Positions 17,423 through 25,976 of a stretch of DNA of 64,000 bases are shown piece after piece; positions within the stretch are counted from its first letter, which is position 1, and each line of letters begins with the position of its first letter. Origin of the DNA: CAZJHX01 sp964545715 (lineage in GTDB: Bacteria; Myxococcota_A; UBA9042; GCA-2863065); the NCBI GenBank assembly GCA_964545715.1, contig CAZJHX010000045.1:4508-68507 (forward strand), in the 5' to 3' direction. The notes under the pieces are model-generated. The model did no database searches. It had not been told where the DNA came from and saw only the letters and a list, made by a program, of their open reading frames with translations. The translations under genes and the position numbers were made by a program.

Positions 17423-18863
17423 AGTCCAGAGGGCGAAAGCAGCGGTAGACCGCGTAGGGCTCGATCTCGGCATCCAGGCGGCAGTTGGATCGGACCCACG
17501 CAAAGAGGCTCGGATTGGCCTCCAGGCTGTCCAGCTCCGGCGAGTAGGGGTGCATGTTCCACACCACCCACCCCGGACGGCGAGCCACGACCATGGTGTA
17601 GCGGGCAAAGCCGAGATTTCGCAGCACCGGCTCCGGGTTGCTCTCGCTGAACAAGAACCCGTACACAAACGGCGTGGCCGACCGGCGGCGGGCCATGTAC
17701 AGCAGCTGCTGCTCGTCGTTGTTGGTCAGCACGCGATCCGTCGGCAGGCTGTGCTCCCGCAGATACTCGGCCACCTTCTCGTGCGCCGGGTAGTCCCAGT
17801 GATCGTCGACCCTCTCGGCGCGAGTCATCCCTCGGCCGTGATCGTACACGGTGGTCAGTGTGGCCAGGACCAGCGGCACCGCGATCAGCGGCAAGAAGGC
17901 GCGCTTGGGGATCCTGGCGGCCAGCAGCGCGACGGTCGGCAGCACAAACGGTATGGCCATGTGCATGTGATAGGTCCAGCCATGGCGCTGGCCGACGAAG
18001 ATGGCGACCGCGCCCAGATGCAGCGCCGCCAACGCCCACGTCCGATGTACCAAAGCGGCGATCCCCAGCCCGACCAGGAACAAGGGCAGCGTCTTGGCCA
18101 GCGCCTCCGTAACCGGCACGGTCAACACGGTGCGGTGCAGCGGCAGATAGGTCGTCTGAATCTGAAGGAAGGGCGCCAGCGCTTCGTAGGCATACAGCCA
18201 GCCGACCACCGCCCCAAGCGGCACCAGAAAGCCGGCAAACGACCACAGCGAGGCCTTGAGCCCCTCGCGGGTCCCGCGCTCTTTGAACGTCGGGATCATC
18301 CACGCCATCCAGCACAGCCAGACGACGGGCAGCACGGCGATCTTGATCGTGGTCGCGCACCCCGCCAGGCCCCCCGCGACCAGGGGATGGCGCCCGATCA
18401 GGGCAAACGCGCCCAACAAGAAGAAGCCCTGGAACAGCTCGCGCTGGCCGCGATCCCACGGGGTGATCCCGACAAACGCCCAGATCGCCACCGCGAGGCC
18501 CAGCAGCAGAGCCTCGCGCGGCACCCGATCGCGCAGCCACCACGCTCCGCCCACGAGCGACAGCGTGCTGAGCGTCACGGTCAGACTGTGAAATGCGGCG
18601 TCCTCAAACGCCGTCAGGACGCCCCAGGCCCAGTGAAGGATCATGACCCCGGGCGTGTTCACGTCGAAACACTCCCGGTACGGCATGTCGCCGACCGTCA
18701 TCGCCCAGGCGTAGAACTGAAAGATGGCGGGGTCGTTGCCCAGGGGATACCTGAAGACCGCCCACACATGGGCGCCCCAGAGCGCGACGAGCAGGCCGGT
18801 TATTACGCGGAGGATAGAACGACCGCCGGATCCAGCTTGGCCGCACGGTTGGCCGGGACCCAC
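17385..18863 (-). CDS. Polytopic membrane protein, probable GT-C glycosyltransferase
   Basis: A membrane protein with about ten helices and a C-terminal soluble domain. The first loop after helix 1 (YPLGNDPAIFQFYAWAM, GDMPYRECFDVNTPGV) is like that of undecaprenyl-phosphate-sugar-dependent GT-C transferases, with an Asp in the expected place. Other landmarks are GQRHGWTYHMHMAIPF and, in the tail, TNNDEQQLLYMARRR. The start is uncertain: no ATG, GTG or TTG lies between GTG 18863 (overlapping the upstream permease by 61 bases) and GTG 18815, which would cut into helix 1. A frame reaching 19085 is only a shadow of the permease. It is last in the minus-strand set thpR, DUF3352-like, FtsX-like. 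Confidence 0.6.
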   Translation of the reverse strand: MGPGQPCGQAGSGGRSILRVITGLLVALWGAHVWAVFRYPLGNDPAIFQFYAWAMTVGDMPYRECFDVNTPGVMILHWAWGVLTAFEDAAFHSLTVTLSTLSLVGGAWWLRDRVPREALLLGLAVAIWAFVGITPWDRGQRELFQGFFLLGAFALIGRHPLVAGGLAGCATTIKIAVLPVVWLCWMAWMIPTFKERGTREGLKASLWSFAGFLVPLGAVVGWLYAYEALAPFLQIQTTYLPLHRTVLTVPVTEALAKTLPLFLVGLGIAALVHRTWALAALHLGAVAIFVGQRHGWTYHMHMAIPFVLPTVALLAARIPKRAFLPLIAVPLVLATLTTVYDHGRGMTRAERVDDHWDYPAHEKVAEYLREHSLPTDRVLTNNDEQQLLYMARRRSATPFVYGFLFSESNPEPVLRNLGFARYTMVVARRPGWVVWNMHPYSPELDSLEANPSLFAWVRSNCRLDAEIEPYAVYRCFRPLDFNGGGISTPALL

Positions 18864-20770
18864 GCCCCTAGCAGGCAGAAGATCAGGGCAAACGCGATAG
18901 ACCCGGCGACCAGCACCGAGCTGTAGATGAAGAAGTCCTCGGGGATGACGGGAAAGCGCTCTCGCAGCCCCTCGGCCAGGATGTTCACCAGGCGGGAGAC
19001 CCCGAAGCTGGCGCCATTGCCGACGACCCCAGCCAGCAGCCCGATCAGCCCGCTCTCGGCCAGCACGATCTTCCGGATGTCCCACCGCGACGCACCGATC
19101 GCACGCATGACCCCGATCTCACGCTGGCGCTCGTACACCACCATCAAGAAGGTGTGGCTGATGTTCATGGCGCTGATCACGATGATGATGATCGAGATGA
19201 GCAAGAACGTCAGCGTCACCACCATCAGCATCTCCGCCGCCTTGCGCGCAAACTTGGAGTTGCGACTGAGATCGAAGCTCTGCTTGCGGACCTGCTCGAT
19301 GACGCCCGCGACCTGCTCGTTGCGCGGGATCTGCAGCAGGACGCTGTCGTAATACTCGATGGACTGGGGCCCCAGAAAGAAGTGATTGAAGCGCTCGACG
19401 TAGTTCAGCGGAACCGTGCCGCCCAGGTGCATCGCCTTGTCGCTGAAGCCGACGATCTCCGACCACCGGATCTTCTGCCACACCGGCTCCATGGACGTCC
19501 GCAAGAACGAGAAGCCCAGCCTGAAGTAGCCCTTGAGTCCAAGGACGAAGCAGGGATTGGGCAGCGCCTGCGTCCCCAGCTGACTCACGACGGTCGAGTT
19601 GTAGAAGTCGATCATCATCGGGTTCAGCGCGACCGGCATATACGACGCGCACCGTCCACGCTTGCTCAGCACGTTGCGGGCGGCGCAGTAGCCCTGCGCG
19701 GGACAGTCGCCCCGGTGGTTGTCGTAAACCTCGAAGTACTTCCAGCTGCCGATGTTGATCTCGGATTGCTCGAGCATGCAAGACACGCCGGCGCACTCGC
19801 CCTGCTTCAGGCTGGTGGGCAGCTGTCCCACGTGCGCCAGCGCCTCCTCGACCGTCGCGAACTCGTGAACCACGACGCTGTGCCGCCTCAGCGCCTCGCG
19901 TGCCTCATCGCTGATCTGAGCGCCGACCGACCAGATCTCCGCTTTGGAGCGCTCGGCGTTCATCACGTCGTCCAGCGTCACCGCCCCGACGCGCGCCACG
20001 GCCACGTACAGGTCCATATCCAGCTGGTCGTGCTTCACGCGGCGCGCGGCCAACCTCACCGGCTTCAGCTGCTCCTTCTTCCGCGTCTTCAGGATAAGCC
20101 AGCGGTCGTAAGAGCAGACCAGGCCCTCGCCGCACTGGCTGGCCGCGGTACACGGCTCCCGCGCGTGTTTGTCCCGAAAGCTGCGCCAATACTCGCGCGT
20201 GCGGCACATCCCCTCGATGCACTCAAACCCCTCGTGGGGGCAGTCCGCGTGACGGCGGCAGCTGACCTCTCGGCGCCGGCACATGTCCTCGCTCTCGGCG
20301 TTGCTGCACGTCCCTTCAAACGCCCGCATATCCGAGACCACCTTCTCGCTGATCTCCAAGCCCTCGATAAATCCCTCGCCGGCCATCCGCCGGTCCAGAA
20401 TCCCGGTCTCGATCTTGGCCGGAAAGCGCGCGCGCATCTTGGGGTAGGCCGCCTCCACCGATGAGATCGATCGCAGCTGATCGACCGCCGGCTGGTCCAT
20501 AATGCGCGGTCCTCCCGCAAGCACGCCACCGATGCCGCTCTGCTCCCCATCGTCAGACGCCGACGCCGCGACGCCGCCGATCGACTCGATCTCCAGCTGA
20601 TCGATCGGGAAGATCCGATTGAGTACGCGGTCCCGAATCCCCTGGCTCAGCGCCAGAAAGAACGTGAACGTCCCGATCCCCACGATGATCCCGATCGACG
20701 AGAAGACGAAGTTCTTCTTGGAGCGCGCGATGTTCTGCAGAACGACGCGAATGAGCTTCTTGAGCGGCAC
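18803..20770 (-). CDS. FtsX/MacB-type ABC permease with Cys-rich ectodomain
   Basis: A 655-residue permease. One N-terminal helix (FVFSSIGIIVGIGTFTFFLAL) is followed by a roughly 450-residue periplasmic region and then a C-terminal FtsX domain of three helices (VVTLTFLLISIIIIVIS, SGLIGLLAGVVGNGA, SVLVAGSIAFALIFCLLGA) with the conserved RQREIGVMRAIGASRWDI coupling motif. The ectodomain is unusual: about nine cysteines at residues 155-219 in CxxHxDCP...C and CGEGLVC arrangements, and more at about 335-385 (GDCPAQGYCAA). It resembles the small Cys modules of this organism's lipoproteins. No ATPase gene adjoins it, so the partner must be encoded elsewhere. It follows the DUF3352-like gene by 3 bases. 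Confidence 0.85.
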   Translation of the reverse strand: MPLKKLIRVVLQNIARSKKNFVFSSIGIIVGIGTFTFFLALSQGIRDRVLNRIFPIDQLEIESIGGVAASASDDGEQSGIGGVLAGGPRIMDQPAVDQLRSISSVEAAYPKMRARFPAKIETGILDRRMAGEGFIEGLEISEKVVSDMRAFEGTCSNAESEDMCRRREVSCRRHADCPHEGFECIEGMCRTREYWRSFRDKHAREPCTAASQCGEGLVCSYDRWLILKTRKKEQLKPVRLAARRVKHDQLDMDLYVAVARVGAVTLDDVMNAERSKAEIWSVGAQISDEAREALRRHSVVVHEFATVEEALAHVGQLPTSLKQGECAGVSCMLEQSEINIGSWKYFEVYDNHRGDCPAQGYCAARNVLSKRGRCASYMPVALNPMMIDFYNSTVVSQLGTQALPNPCFVLGLKGYFRLGFSFLRTSMEPVWQKIRWSEIVGFSDKAMHLGGTVPLNYVERFNHFFLGPQSIEYYDSVLLQIPRNEQVAGVIEQVRKQSFDLSRNSKFARKAAEMLMVVTLTFLLISIIIIVISAMNISHTFLMVVYERQREIGVMRAIGASRWDIRKIVLAESGLIGLLAGVVGNGASFGVSRLVNILAEGLRERFPVIPEDFFIYSSVLVAGSIAFALIFCLLGAWVPANRAAKLDPAVVLSSA

Positions 20771-20773
20771 CTG

Positions 20774-22549
20774 CTACCTCGTCAGCAGCAGCCGGCTGGA
20801 TGTCTCGCCACCCGCGGCGTCCAGGGTAAACGCCAGCTCGTACATCTGGGCCAGGTACCGCGTGGCGCCGCCCGGCAGGTTCAGATTGCGGACCGCCTTG
20901 AGCAGACCGTCAAACGAGAAATAGCCCCCCGCCAGCATCGGCCCGTGCTCCATAACCGAGCGCGCCAGCGGCTCGCGCGTCAGCCCGTGCATCGACCCGG
21001 CGTTGCCCGCCATCGCATCGTACACACGCTCCAGCGTGGACGGCCCCGTGGTCAGAACCAGGAGATCCCCCGCCAGCATCACACCATAGCGCTCGCACAC
21101 CGGCTTCTTGGCTTTGGAGCCCTTGGGCGCCCGCTTCTGGGTGCAACCGCGCTGCAGCCGAAAGACCTGCCATTGGGGGTGCTTCAGGCGCTCGATCTCA
21201 AACCCGAACTTGCCCAGCACGTCCTTCTCGGCCCACCACTTGTCGAAAAACGCCTTGGGCTCCTTGAGCTGGACCGCACCGACCAGCTGCACCGTGCGGC
21301 CCAGCCACACCTTCAAGTCCGACACCTTCATGACGTCCTCGGCTTTGGCCTTTCGGTGCACGCCGACCAGCCCGACTGCCATGTGCCCGGTGAAATGCTC
21401 CAGCACGTCGTTGGTCAGATGCTTGTCGCCCAGATCCTCGTGCACGAACTTGCCCAACAGGCCGGCGATCGGGTCCATGCCCTTGCCGCCCATACCCAGA
21501 ATCGCGCCGAACTGCGCCAGATCCGCGCCCAGCTTAGAGACCTGCTTCAACATGGCCGCAGCGCCATCCGTGTTCACGCCTACGCGTGTGAAGAACACGG
21601 TATCGCGCGGGAGCAGCTTGCCGAAGTCCGGCGCCGTCACGGAGTCCGGAATGATCCACTCTTTGGGCAGCAGGGTGGCGCCATCCTCCACCTGTACCGT
21701 GGCATGCAGGTTGGCCGCGCACGGCTCCACCTTCACCCGCGCGGCGGCGTAGCTGACCTTGCTGAGGTAACCCGAGATCCGGCCGCGCACGAACGTGTCG
21801 ACAAACGCGGGCAGCTGCATCGCGTCCAGAAAGCCCAGTCTTGGCTTGCCGTCCGGTCGGCGGGCCAGACCGTCGCCGGCGGCAAAGAACAGCGGCCCGT
21901 CGGTACCCAGCTTGGCCTGAATCTCCTTAAAGCGAGGCGTCTCAAAAAAGCCGCCCTTATCCCCCGTGCCCTGCAGCACGGCTTTGACGCCGGCCGCCGG
22001 ATCCTGGCCGAGCCCGCGGTACACCAGCACCAGCAGCCCGTCATGCGCAGCGAAGGCCGCATGGTCCGCGCCGTCATCGCCCTCGATCGTGTAGACAACA
22101 ACGCCGTTCTCGTCCGGCGCGCTCTGGCGGGCCGGCGCGTGCCCCAGGTTGATGAACTTGGCCTTCAGCGCCAGCACAAAGGTCTCGGCGTCCTCCACCC
22201 CGAAGAGGATATGCGCCATGCCCGCGCGACTGAAGACGACCAGCCCCGCCTCCGGATCCACGCCCACCCGGCGCAGCCCGTCGGCGTCGCCCAGCTCCAC
22301 GCCTGTCTCCGGCTTCAGCAGCTCGCGAAAGCGCGCCGCCTCCTGAATACCGCGCGTAAACACGACCATCGACTCGGTGAACTCATCCACCCGCGGGATA
22401 TACAAAAGCGCGTCCGCGTCAGCCGGCGTGAACTCGGTGACGTCCGCGGCCACGCCCATGCGCTGTAGATGGCGCGCCCCGAAATAGCCGGCGGTGATCG
22501 CCAGCCCGGCCACAACGGCCCATGTGATGCGTTTACGAATAAGCCCCAC
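20774..22549 (-). CDS. DUF3352-like membrane-anchored protein
   Basis: A 591-residue protein with one N-terminal signal-anchor helix (ITWAVVAGLAITAGYFGA) and a large extracytoplasmic part. Its pattern of repeated units (DADALLYIPRVDEFTESM, ETFVLALKAKF, DGLLVLVYRGL, ALFFAAGDGLARR-like) resembles bacterial DUF3352 proteins, whose function is unknown. Two Cys in CTQKRAPKGSKAKKPVC flank a basic loop. It lies 10 bases downstream of thpR and 3 bases upstream of the FtsX-like permease, so it may be an accessory of that transporter. The assignment rests on general similarity only. Confidence 0.5.
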   Translation of the reverse strand: MGLIRKRITWAVVAGLAITAGYFGARHLQRMGVAADVTEFTPADADALLYIPRVDEFTESMVVFTRGIQEAARFRELLKPETGVELGDADGLRRVGVDPEAGLVVFSRAGMAHILFGVEDAETFVLALKAKFINLGHAPARQSAPDENGVVVYTIEGDDGADHAAFAAHDGLLVLVYRGLGQDPAAGVKAVLQGTGDKGGFFETPRFKEIQAKLGTDGPLFFAAGDGLARRPDGKPRLGFLDAMQLPAFVDTFVRGRISGYLSKVSYAAARVKVEPCAANLHATVQVEDGATLLPKEWIIPDSVTAPDFGKLLPRDTVFFTRVGVNTDGAAAMLKQVSKLGADLAQFGAILGMGGKGMDPIAGLLGKFVHEDLGDKHLTNDVLEHFTGHMAVGLVGVHRKAKAEDVMKVSDLKVWLGRTVQLVGAVQLKEPKAFFDKWWAEKDVLGKFGFEIERLKHPQWQVFRLQRGCTQKRAPKGSKAKKPVCERYGVMLAGDLLVLTTGPSTLERVYDAMAGNAGSMHGLTREPLARSVMEHGPMLAGGYFSFDGLLKAVRNLNLPGGATRYLAQMYELAFTLDAAGGETSSRLLLTR

Positions 22550-22559
22550 TAACGCATGG

Positions 22560-23156
22560 CTAGGGTTTCAGTTCAAATCGGCGCAGCGCCTGATAGCGCG
22601 GCCCCTCATCAGTCAACGTGCTCTGGTACAGAACCATTTCACGCAGCACGCTGGTACGAAACGACGTATCCAAAAGAGGTGTCAACTCGCGGGCCACCGG
22701 GTGCGCTCCACCCTCCCGCGCCCGCGCGATAGTGATATGCGGCGTGAACCGGCGCGGCTCCCCGCCATACCCCAGCCTGCGGCTGGTCGCGTTGACCTCC
22801 CAGTACAGCTCGTCCAGGGCCTTGGTCTGAGCCTTGACCCCGACCCACAGCACGCGCGGCGACCGCATGTCCGGAAAGGCCCCCACCGCCCGGAGCTCCA
22901 CCGGCACCGGCGGCCCGGCGCACTTGGCCAGCGCATCGCCCAGAGCGTCCAGCTTGTCGACCTCCACGTCGCCGTAAAACCGCAGCGTGATGTGCCATGA
23001 CCCCAGCCGCACGAAGCGAAACGCCGGCAGCAGCGACCGGCGCATGGCCTCGGTCGCGTTGTCCACGTCGATGATCGTCTCGCGATCCAGCGTCAGCGCA
23101 CAAAACACACGCGCCGTCTCCTGCTCGACCTCGACCTGCTTCTTGCGCCGCTTCAA
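22560..23156 (-). CDS. thpR: RNA 2',3'-cyclic phosphodiesterase
   Basis: A 198-residue member of the 2H phosphoesterase superfamily (ThpR / LigT), which opens 2',3'-cyclic phosphates on RNA ends. Both catalytic His-x-Thr motifs are present: SWHITLRFYGDV at about residue 54 and FTPHITIARAREGG at about 138. The N-terminus RVFCALTLDRETI is also typical. It has an AGTGGAGGGG ribosome site before the ATG at 23156. It is first in a minus-strand run continuing into the DUF3352-like and permease genes, and divergent from a small lipoprotein gene. Confidence 0.9.
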   Translation of the reverse strand: MKRRKKQVEVEQETARVFCALTLDRETIIDVDNATEAMRRSLLPAFRFVRLGSWHITLRFYGDVEVDKLDALGDALAKCAGPPVPVELRAVGAFPDMRSPRVLWVGVKAQTKALDELYWEVNATSRRLGYGGEPRRFTPHITIARAREGGAHPVARELTPLLDTSFRTSVLREMVLYQSTLTDEGPRYQALRRFELKP

Positions 23157-23172
23157 CGCCCCTCCACTGGAT

Positions 23173-23631
23173 TTGCGACCCGCTACCGGGATTCTCTATG
23201 ATCGCGTCATTCTTCGGCACTTACCAAAGCTCGTGCTCATCCTGATCATCGCCGCGTGCGCCGCCGATAGCCAGTCGGCCTCGACGCCCTGCGAGATCGA
23301 GGCTCGCATTCTATATCCGGACGGCCTTTTGCACAGCCAACCGTGTGTCTCCGATGACGAGTGCTTGTACGGCGTGTGCCACTCATCGCCTGCAATCGCG
23401 TCCTTCGCCTTCTGCACAAAAGAGTGCGCATGCGGCCCCAACTCGCCCTGCAACGACGAAAACGGCGGCGGCTGGGAGTTTGTGTGCCAGCAGTACGACG
23501 GTGGCGCCTGGCCCGGCGAATCGGTGACGTCGGTGTGTACGCAGGTCTGTAATACGGTGGCCGACTGTCCCGTGCTCTACAACGCGTGCGAGCGCCTGAC
23601 GGGCAGCCGAAAGGTCTGTCTGCAGCGGTAA
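23173..23631 (+). CDS. Small Cys-rich lipoprotein
   Basis: An exported protein of about 150 residues. A hydrophobic signal (LPKLVLILIIAAC) ends in a lipobox-like IAAC at residue 29, so lipidation is likely. The mature part has 12-13 cysteines in short modules (CVSDDECLYGVC, FCTKECACGPNSPC, VCTQVCNTVADCP), similar to other surface proteins here. No ATG is in frame; TTG 23173 is the only start that gives a full signal peptide, and GTG 23233 would leave just nine residues before the Cys. The function is unknown. It is convergent with gspN, 14 bases away. Confidence 0.6.
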   Translation: MRPATGILYDRVILRHLPKLVLILIIAACAADSQSASTPCEIEARILYPDGLLHSQPCVSDDECLYGVCHSSPAIASFAFCTKECACGPNSPCNDENGGGWEFVCQQYDGGAWPGESVTSVCTQVCNTVADCPVLYNACERLTGSRKVCLQR

Positions 23632-23645
23632 TCGCCGGCCTGCGA

Positions 23646-25328
23646 CTACTGATACTCCTCGAACTCGTCATCCGGATCGATCGGGCCGTCGTCGTCCTCG
23701 CTGTCTTCCTCGTCGTCGTCTTCGTCGTCCTCGCTGCCTTCCTCGTCCTCGCTGTCTTCTTCGTCGTCCTCGATGCCCTCGGACTCCTCCTCGTCGACAG
23801 GCTCATTGACGGTCGGGGTGATCTCGCCACCACCACCGCGCGGCGCCAGCATCTCCGGGTTGTCCTCATCGTCGCGATCGCGATCGGCGGTCCGCGGGCG
23901 ACGCGCCGGCTTGCGACGGTTGTTTTTCGGCCGACTGCGCTCCACCAGCTTGCCCGCGGGACGGGCGGTCGCCCGCGTTCGACTGGGCCTCGTGGGCGTC
24001 CGACCGGCGCGGCTCGGCGGCGGCACCTTGGGGCGATTCAGCTTGGGTGACGTCGGACGCTTGCCCGCCGTCGAACCCGGGCGCTTGCCCGCGAGAGGCT
24101 GTGCTGCGCCCGTCAATTTCGGAGCGATCCGTCGACTGGGGGCCGCAGCACGGCACGGGCTCGGCCCGGTCTTGAACTGCTGCAAGCGACCCTTGCAGTG
24201 AAAGCCGTAGTAGTACTTGGTGCCCAGCCGAATCCGCGCCCTGCGAAGCGCGGACGCAAGCCCGGTCTTCATCCCCGCGTGGCTCTCGTCCTTGGCCACC
24301 GACCCGTCAGCGCGCACACCGTCGCCCTTCCAGGCGAAAAACGCGTCGGTGAAATGCACGACCAGCTTGATGTCGACCAGGGTGTCCGCCATCTTCGGGC
24401 CGACAAACGACAGCGTGTGCTTCTGTCCGCTATCCAGCTGCACCTCGACGTGCTCGCCGCGCCCCGAGAACTTCTGCAGCAGCAGCATGGTCGGCTGACC
24501 CGGGCGCGCGCGCCCCCCCACGCCCGGCAGGTCGGACGGCTTACCCAGCTGGGCCTCCATCTCCACGTCGCCGAGCTCCACATTGAACGCCTCGCCGACC
24601 GGGAACGGGTTCGGCGGCACCTTGATCGGCAGATACGGCACCACAGTGTCGCTCAGCGTCATGTTGATCGACGCGGTGCTGTTGGCGATTCCACCGCCCC
24701 AGTCCACCAACAGCTTGCCGGACAGGCGGGCGTTCACGTCCAGGTCCATCATCTTCTTGAAGATGCGCATCGGAGCCAGGTTGATGCCGGCGATCTCGTC
24801 CACCGCCAGGGTCCAGCCGCCGTCCTTGGCCTCCAACGTCGCGCCTTCGATCGAGCCGCCACCGGTAAACTCCGCCGTCAGCGCAGCCTGCAGCTTCTTG
24901 CCCATCATCAGCCCGACCGTGTTCAAGTCGACCCGCAGGGCGTCGATCTGCACAAGTCCCGGCGGATTGACGATCGCGGGCACCTCATCCGCACCCTCCG
25001 AAGCGGGCTCAGCGGTCCTGTCACCCGCCGGCGCCGGCTCGTCCGCCGGACCGCCCGGCATGGCCCCCGGCGCGCCGTCCGTCTCATCCTCGCCCGGCAC
25101 CGTGGGGGGCTTGATCGGCAGCTGGATCGTGATCCCACCCAGCGTCACACCGCTGATGCCGTGCAGCTTCAGCGAGTCGATCTCAACCTTGGTCTTCAGC
25201 TTCCTGGACGCCTGCACCTGAACGTAGTTCTTCACCTTGCCGGTGGGTATCGACAGGTAGATGAACCCCACCAGCGCGACCGAGAAGTACGTCGAGTAGG
25301 CGAACCCTTTGAGAATGTTGCCCAGCAT
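23646..25328 (-). CDS. gspN: Type II secretion system protein GspN
   Basis: A 560-residue GspN-family protein, last gene of the secretion operon. The first helix (TYFSVALVGFIYLSIPTG) anchors it; the AsmA-like periplasmic part follows with VEIDSLKLHGISGVTLGGI, LRVDLNTVGLMMGKKL and SIEGATLEAKDGGW. The repeated 'layered' beta motifs are typical of the family. It is larger than usual GspN (about 250-300 residues) because of a Pro/Ala/Glu linker at about 75-115 and a long C-terminal extension from about residue 395: a Pro/Arg-rich segment and then a strongly acidic tail of more than 50 residues (about 510-555). It starts 6 bases after gspM. Confidence 0.75.
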   Translation of the reverse strand: MLGNILKGFAYSTYFSVALVGFIYLSIPTGKVKNYVQVQASRKLKTKVEIDSLKLHGISGVTLGGITIQLPIKPPTVPGEDETDGAPGAMPGGPADEPAPAGDRTAEPASEGADEVPAIVNPPGLVQIDALRVDLNTVGLMMGKKLQAALTAEFTGGGSIEGATLEAKDGGWTLAVDEIAGINLAPMRIFKKMMDLDVNARLSGKLLVDWGGGIANSTASINMTLSDTVVPYLPIKVPPNPFPVGEAFNVELGDVEMEAQLGKPSDLPGVGGRARPGQPTMLLLQKFSGRGEHVEVQLDSGQKHTLSFVGPKMADTLVDIKLVVHFTDAFFAWKGDGVRADGSVAKDESHAGMKTGLASALRRARIRLGTKYYYGFHCKGRLQQFKTGPSPCRAAAPSRRIAPKLTGAAQPLAGKRPGSTAGKRPTSPKLNRPKVPPPSRAGRTPTRPSRTRATARPAGKLVERSRPKNNRRKPARRPRTADRDRDDEDNPEMLAPRGGGGEITPTVNEPVDEEESEGIEDDEEDSEDEEGSEDDEDDDEEDSEDDDGPIDPDDEFEEYQ

Positions 25329-25334
25329 TTGGCG

Positions 25335-25976
25335 CTACTCCTCTTCCTCTGCCGAATAACGCAGAGTGGATGCCGTAAGGTTCTTGATCTGGGCAAAATC
25401 CGGGTCGCGACTCCATCGCACGATATGCAGCTTGGTCACAAACACCAGATTATCCAGCGCCTCGACATCGCCCAGGAAGCCGAACAGGTCGACGGTCCGG
25501 GCAAACCCACGGCGCATCTGGAACTGCTTTTCGACCCGGAAGATCTGCGGCCCCTTCTCCTTGCGCCGCTTTTGAAGCAGCGGCCGCTGAGCCAGGTCAC
25601 CCGTCACCTGAAGGATCTTGTTCAGGGCCGCGGTCTCGTCGTCGCCACCGATGCCGGTCCGATAGCGCACCTTGGTACGCACCGCCGTCTCCGCCACCGG
25701 GTTGTCCGGGCTGAGCGCATCCGGGTTGGTCTTGAGACGCTCCTGCATCCGCGCATAAGCCTCGCGCGAGGCCAGGTAGGGACCGGCAGCCTTCTGAATC
25801 TTGGTCCAGGCTTTGCGGTTGGCTTTGATCTTGGCCTCTTTGTCGGACAGCGTGCCGCGCACCCAGAACACCCCGCCGCCGATAACCAGGCAGAGGACCA
25901 GCGCCATCAGCGCGATGACCATGTTGCGCTCGCGAGGACTCATCCGCGACAGCGCGCCTGACAATCCAGCGCTCAT
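25335..25976 (-). CDS. gspM: Type II secretion system protein GspM
   Basis: A 213-residue inner-membrane assembly-platform component. A short cytoplasmic leader (SRMSPRERNMV) precedes a single helix (IALMALVLCLVIGGGVFWV), then a coiled-coil stretch (LSDKEAKIKANRKAWTKI) and a small periplasmic domain, the standard GspM/PilO-like layout. The ATG at 25976 overlaps the gspL stop (ATGA), which decides the start. Sequence conservation in GspM is low; the call rests on the layout plus its place between gspL and gspN. Confidence 0.8.
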   Translation of the reverse strand: MSAGLSGALSRMSPRERNMVIALMALVLCLVIGGGVFWVRGTLSDKEAKIKANRKAWTKIQKAAGPYLASREAYARMQERLKTNPDALSPDNPVAETAVRTKVRYRTGIGGDDETAALNKILQVTGDLAQRPLLQKRRKEKGPQIFRVEKQFQMRRGFARTVDLFGFLGDVEALDNLVFVTKLHIVRWSRDPDFAQIKNLTASTLRYSAEEEE

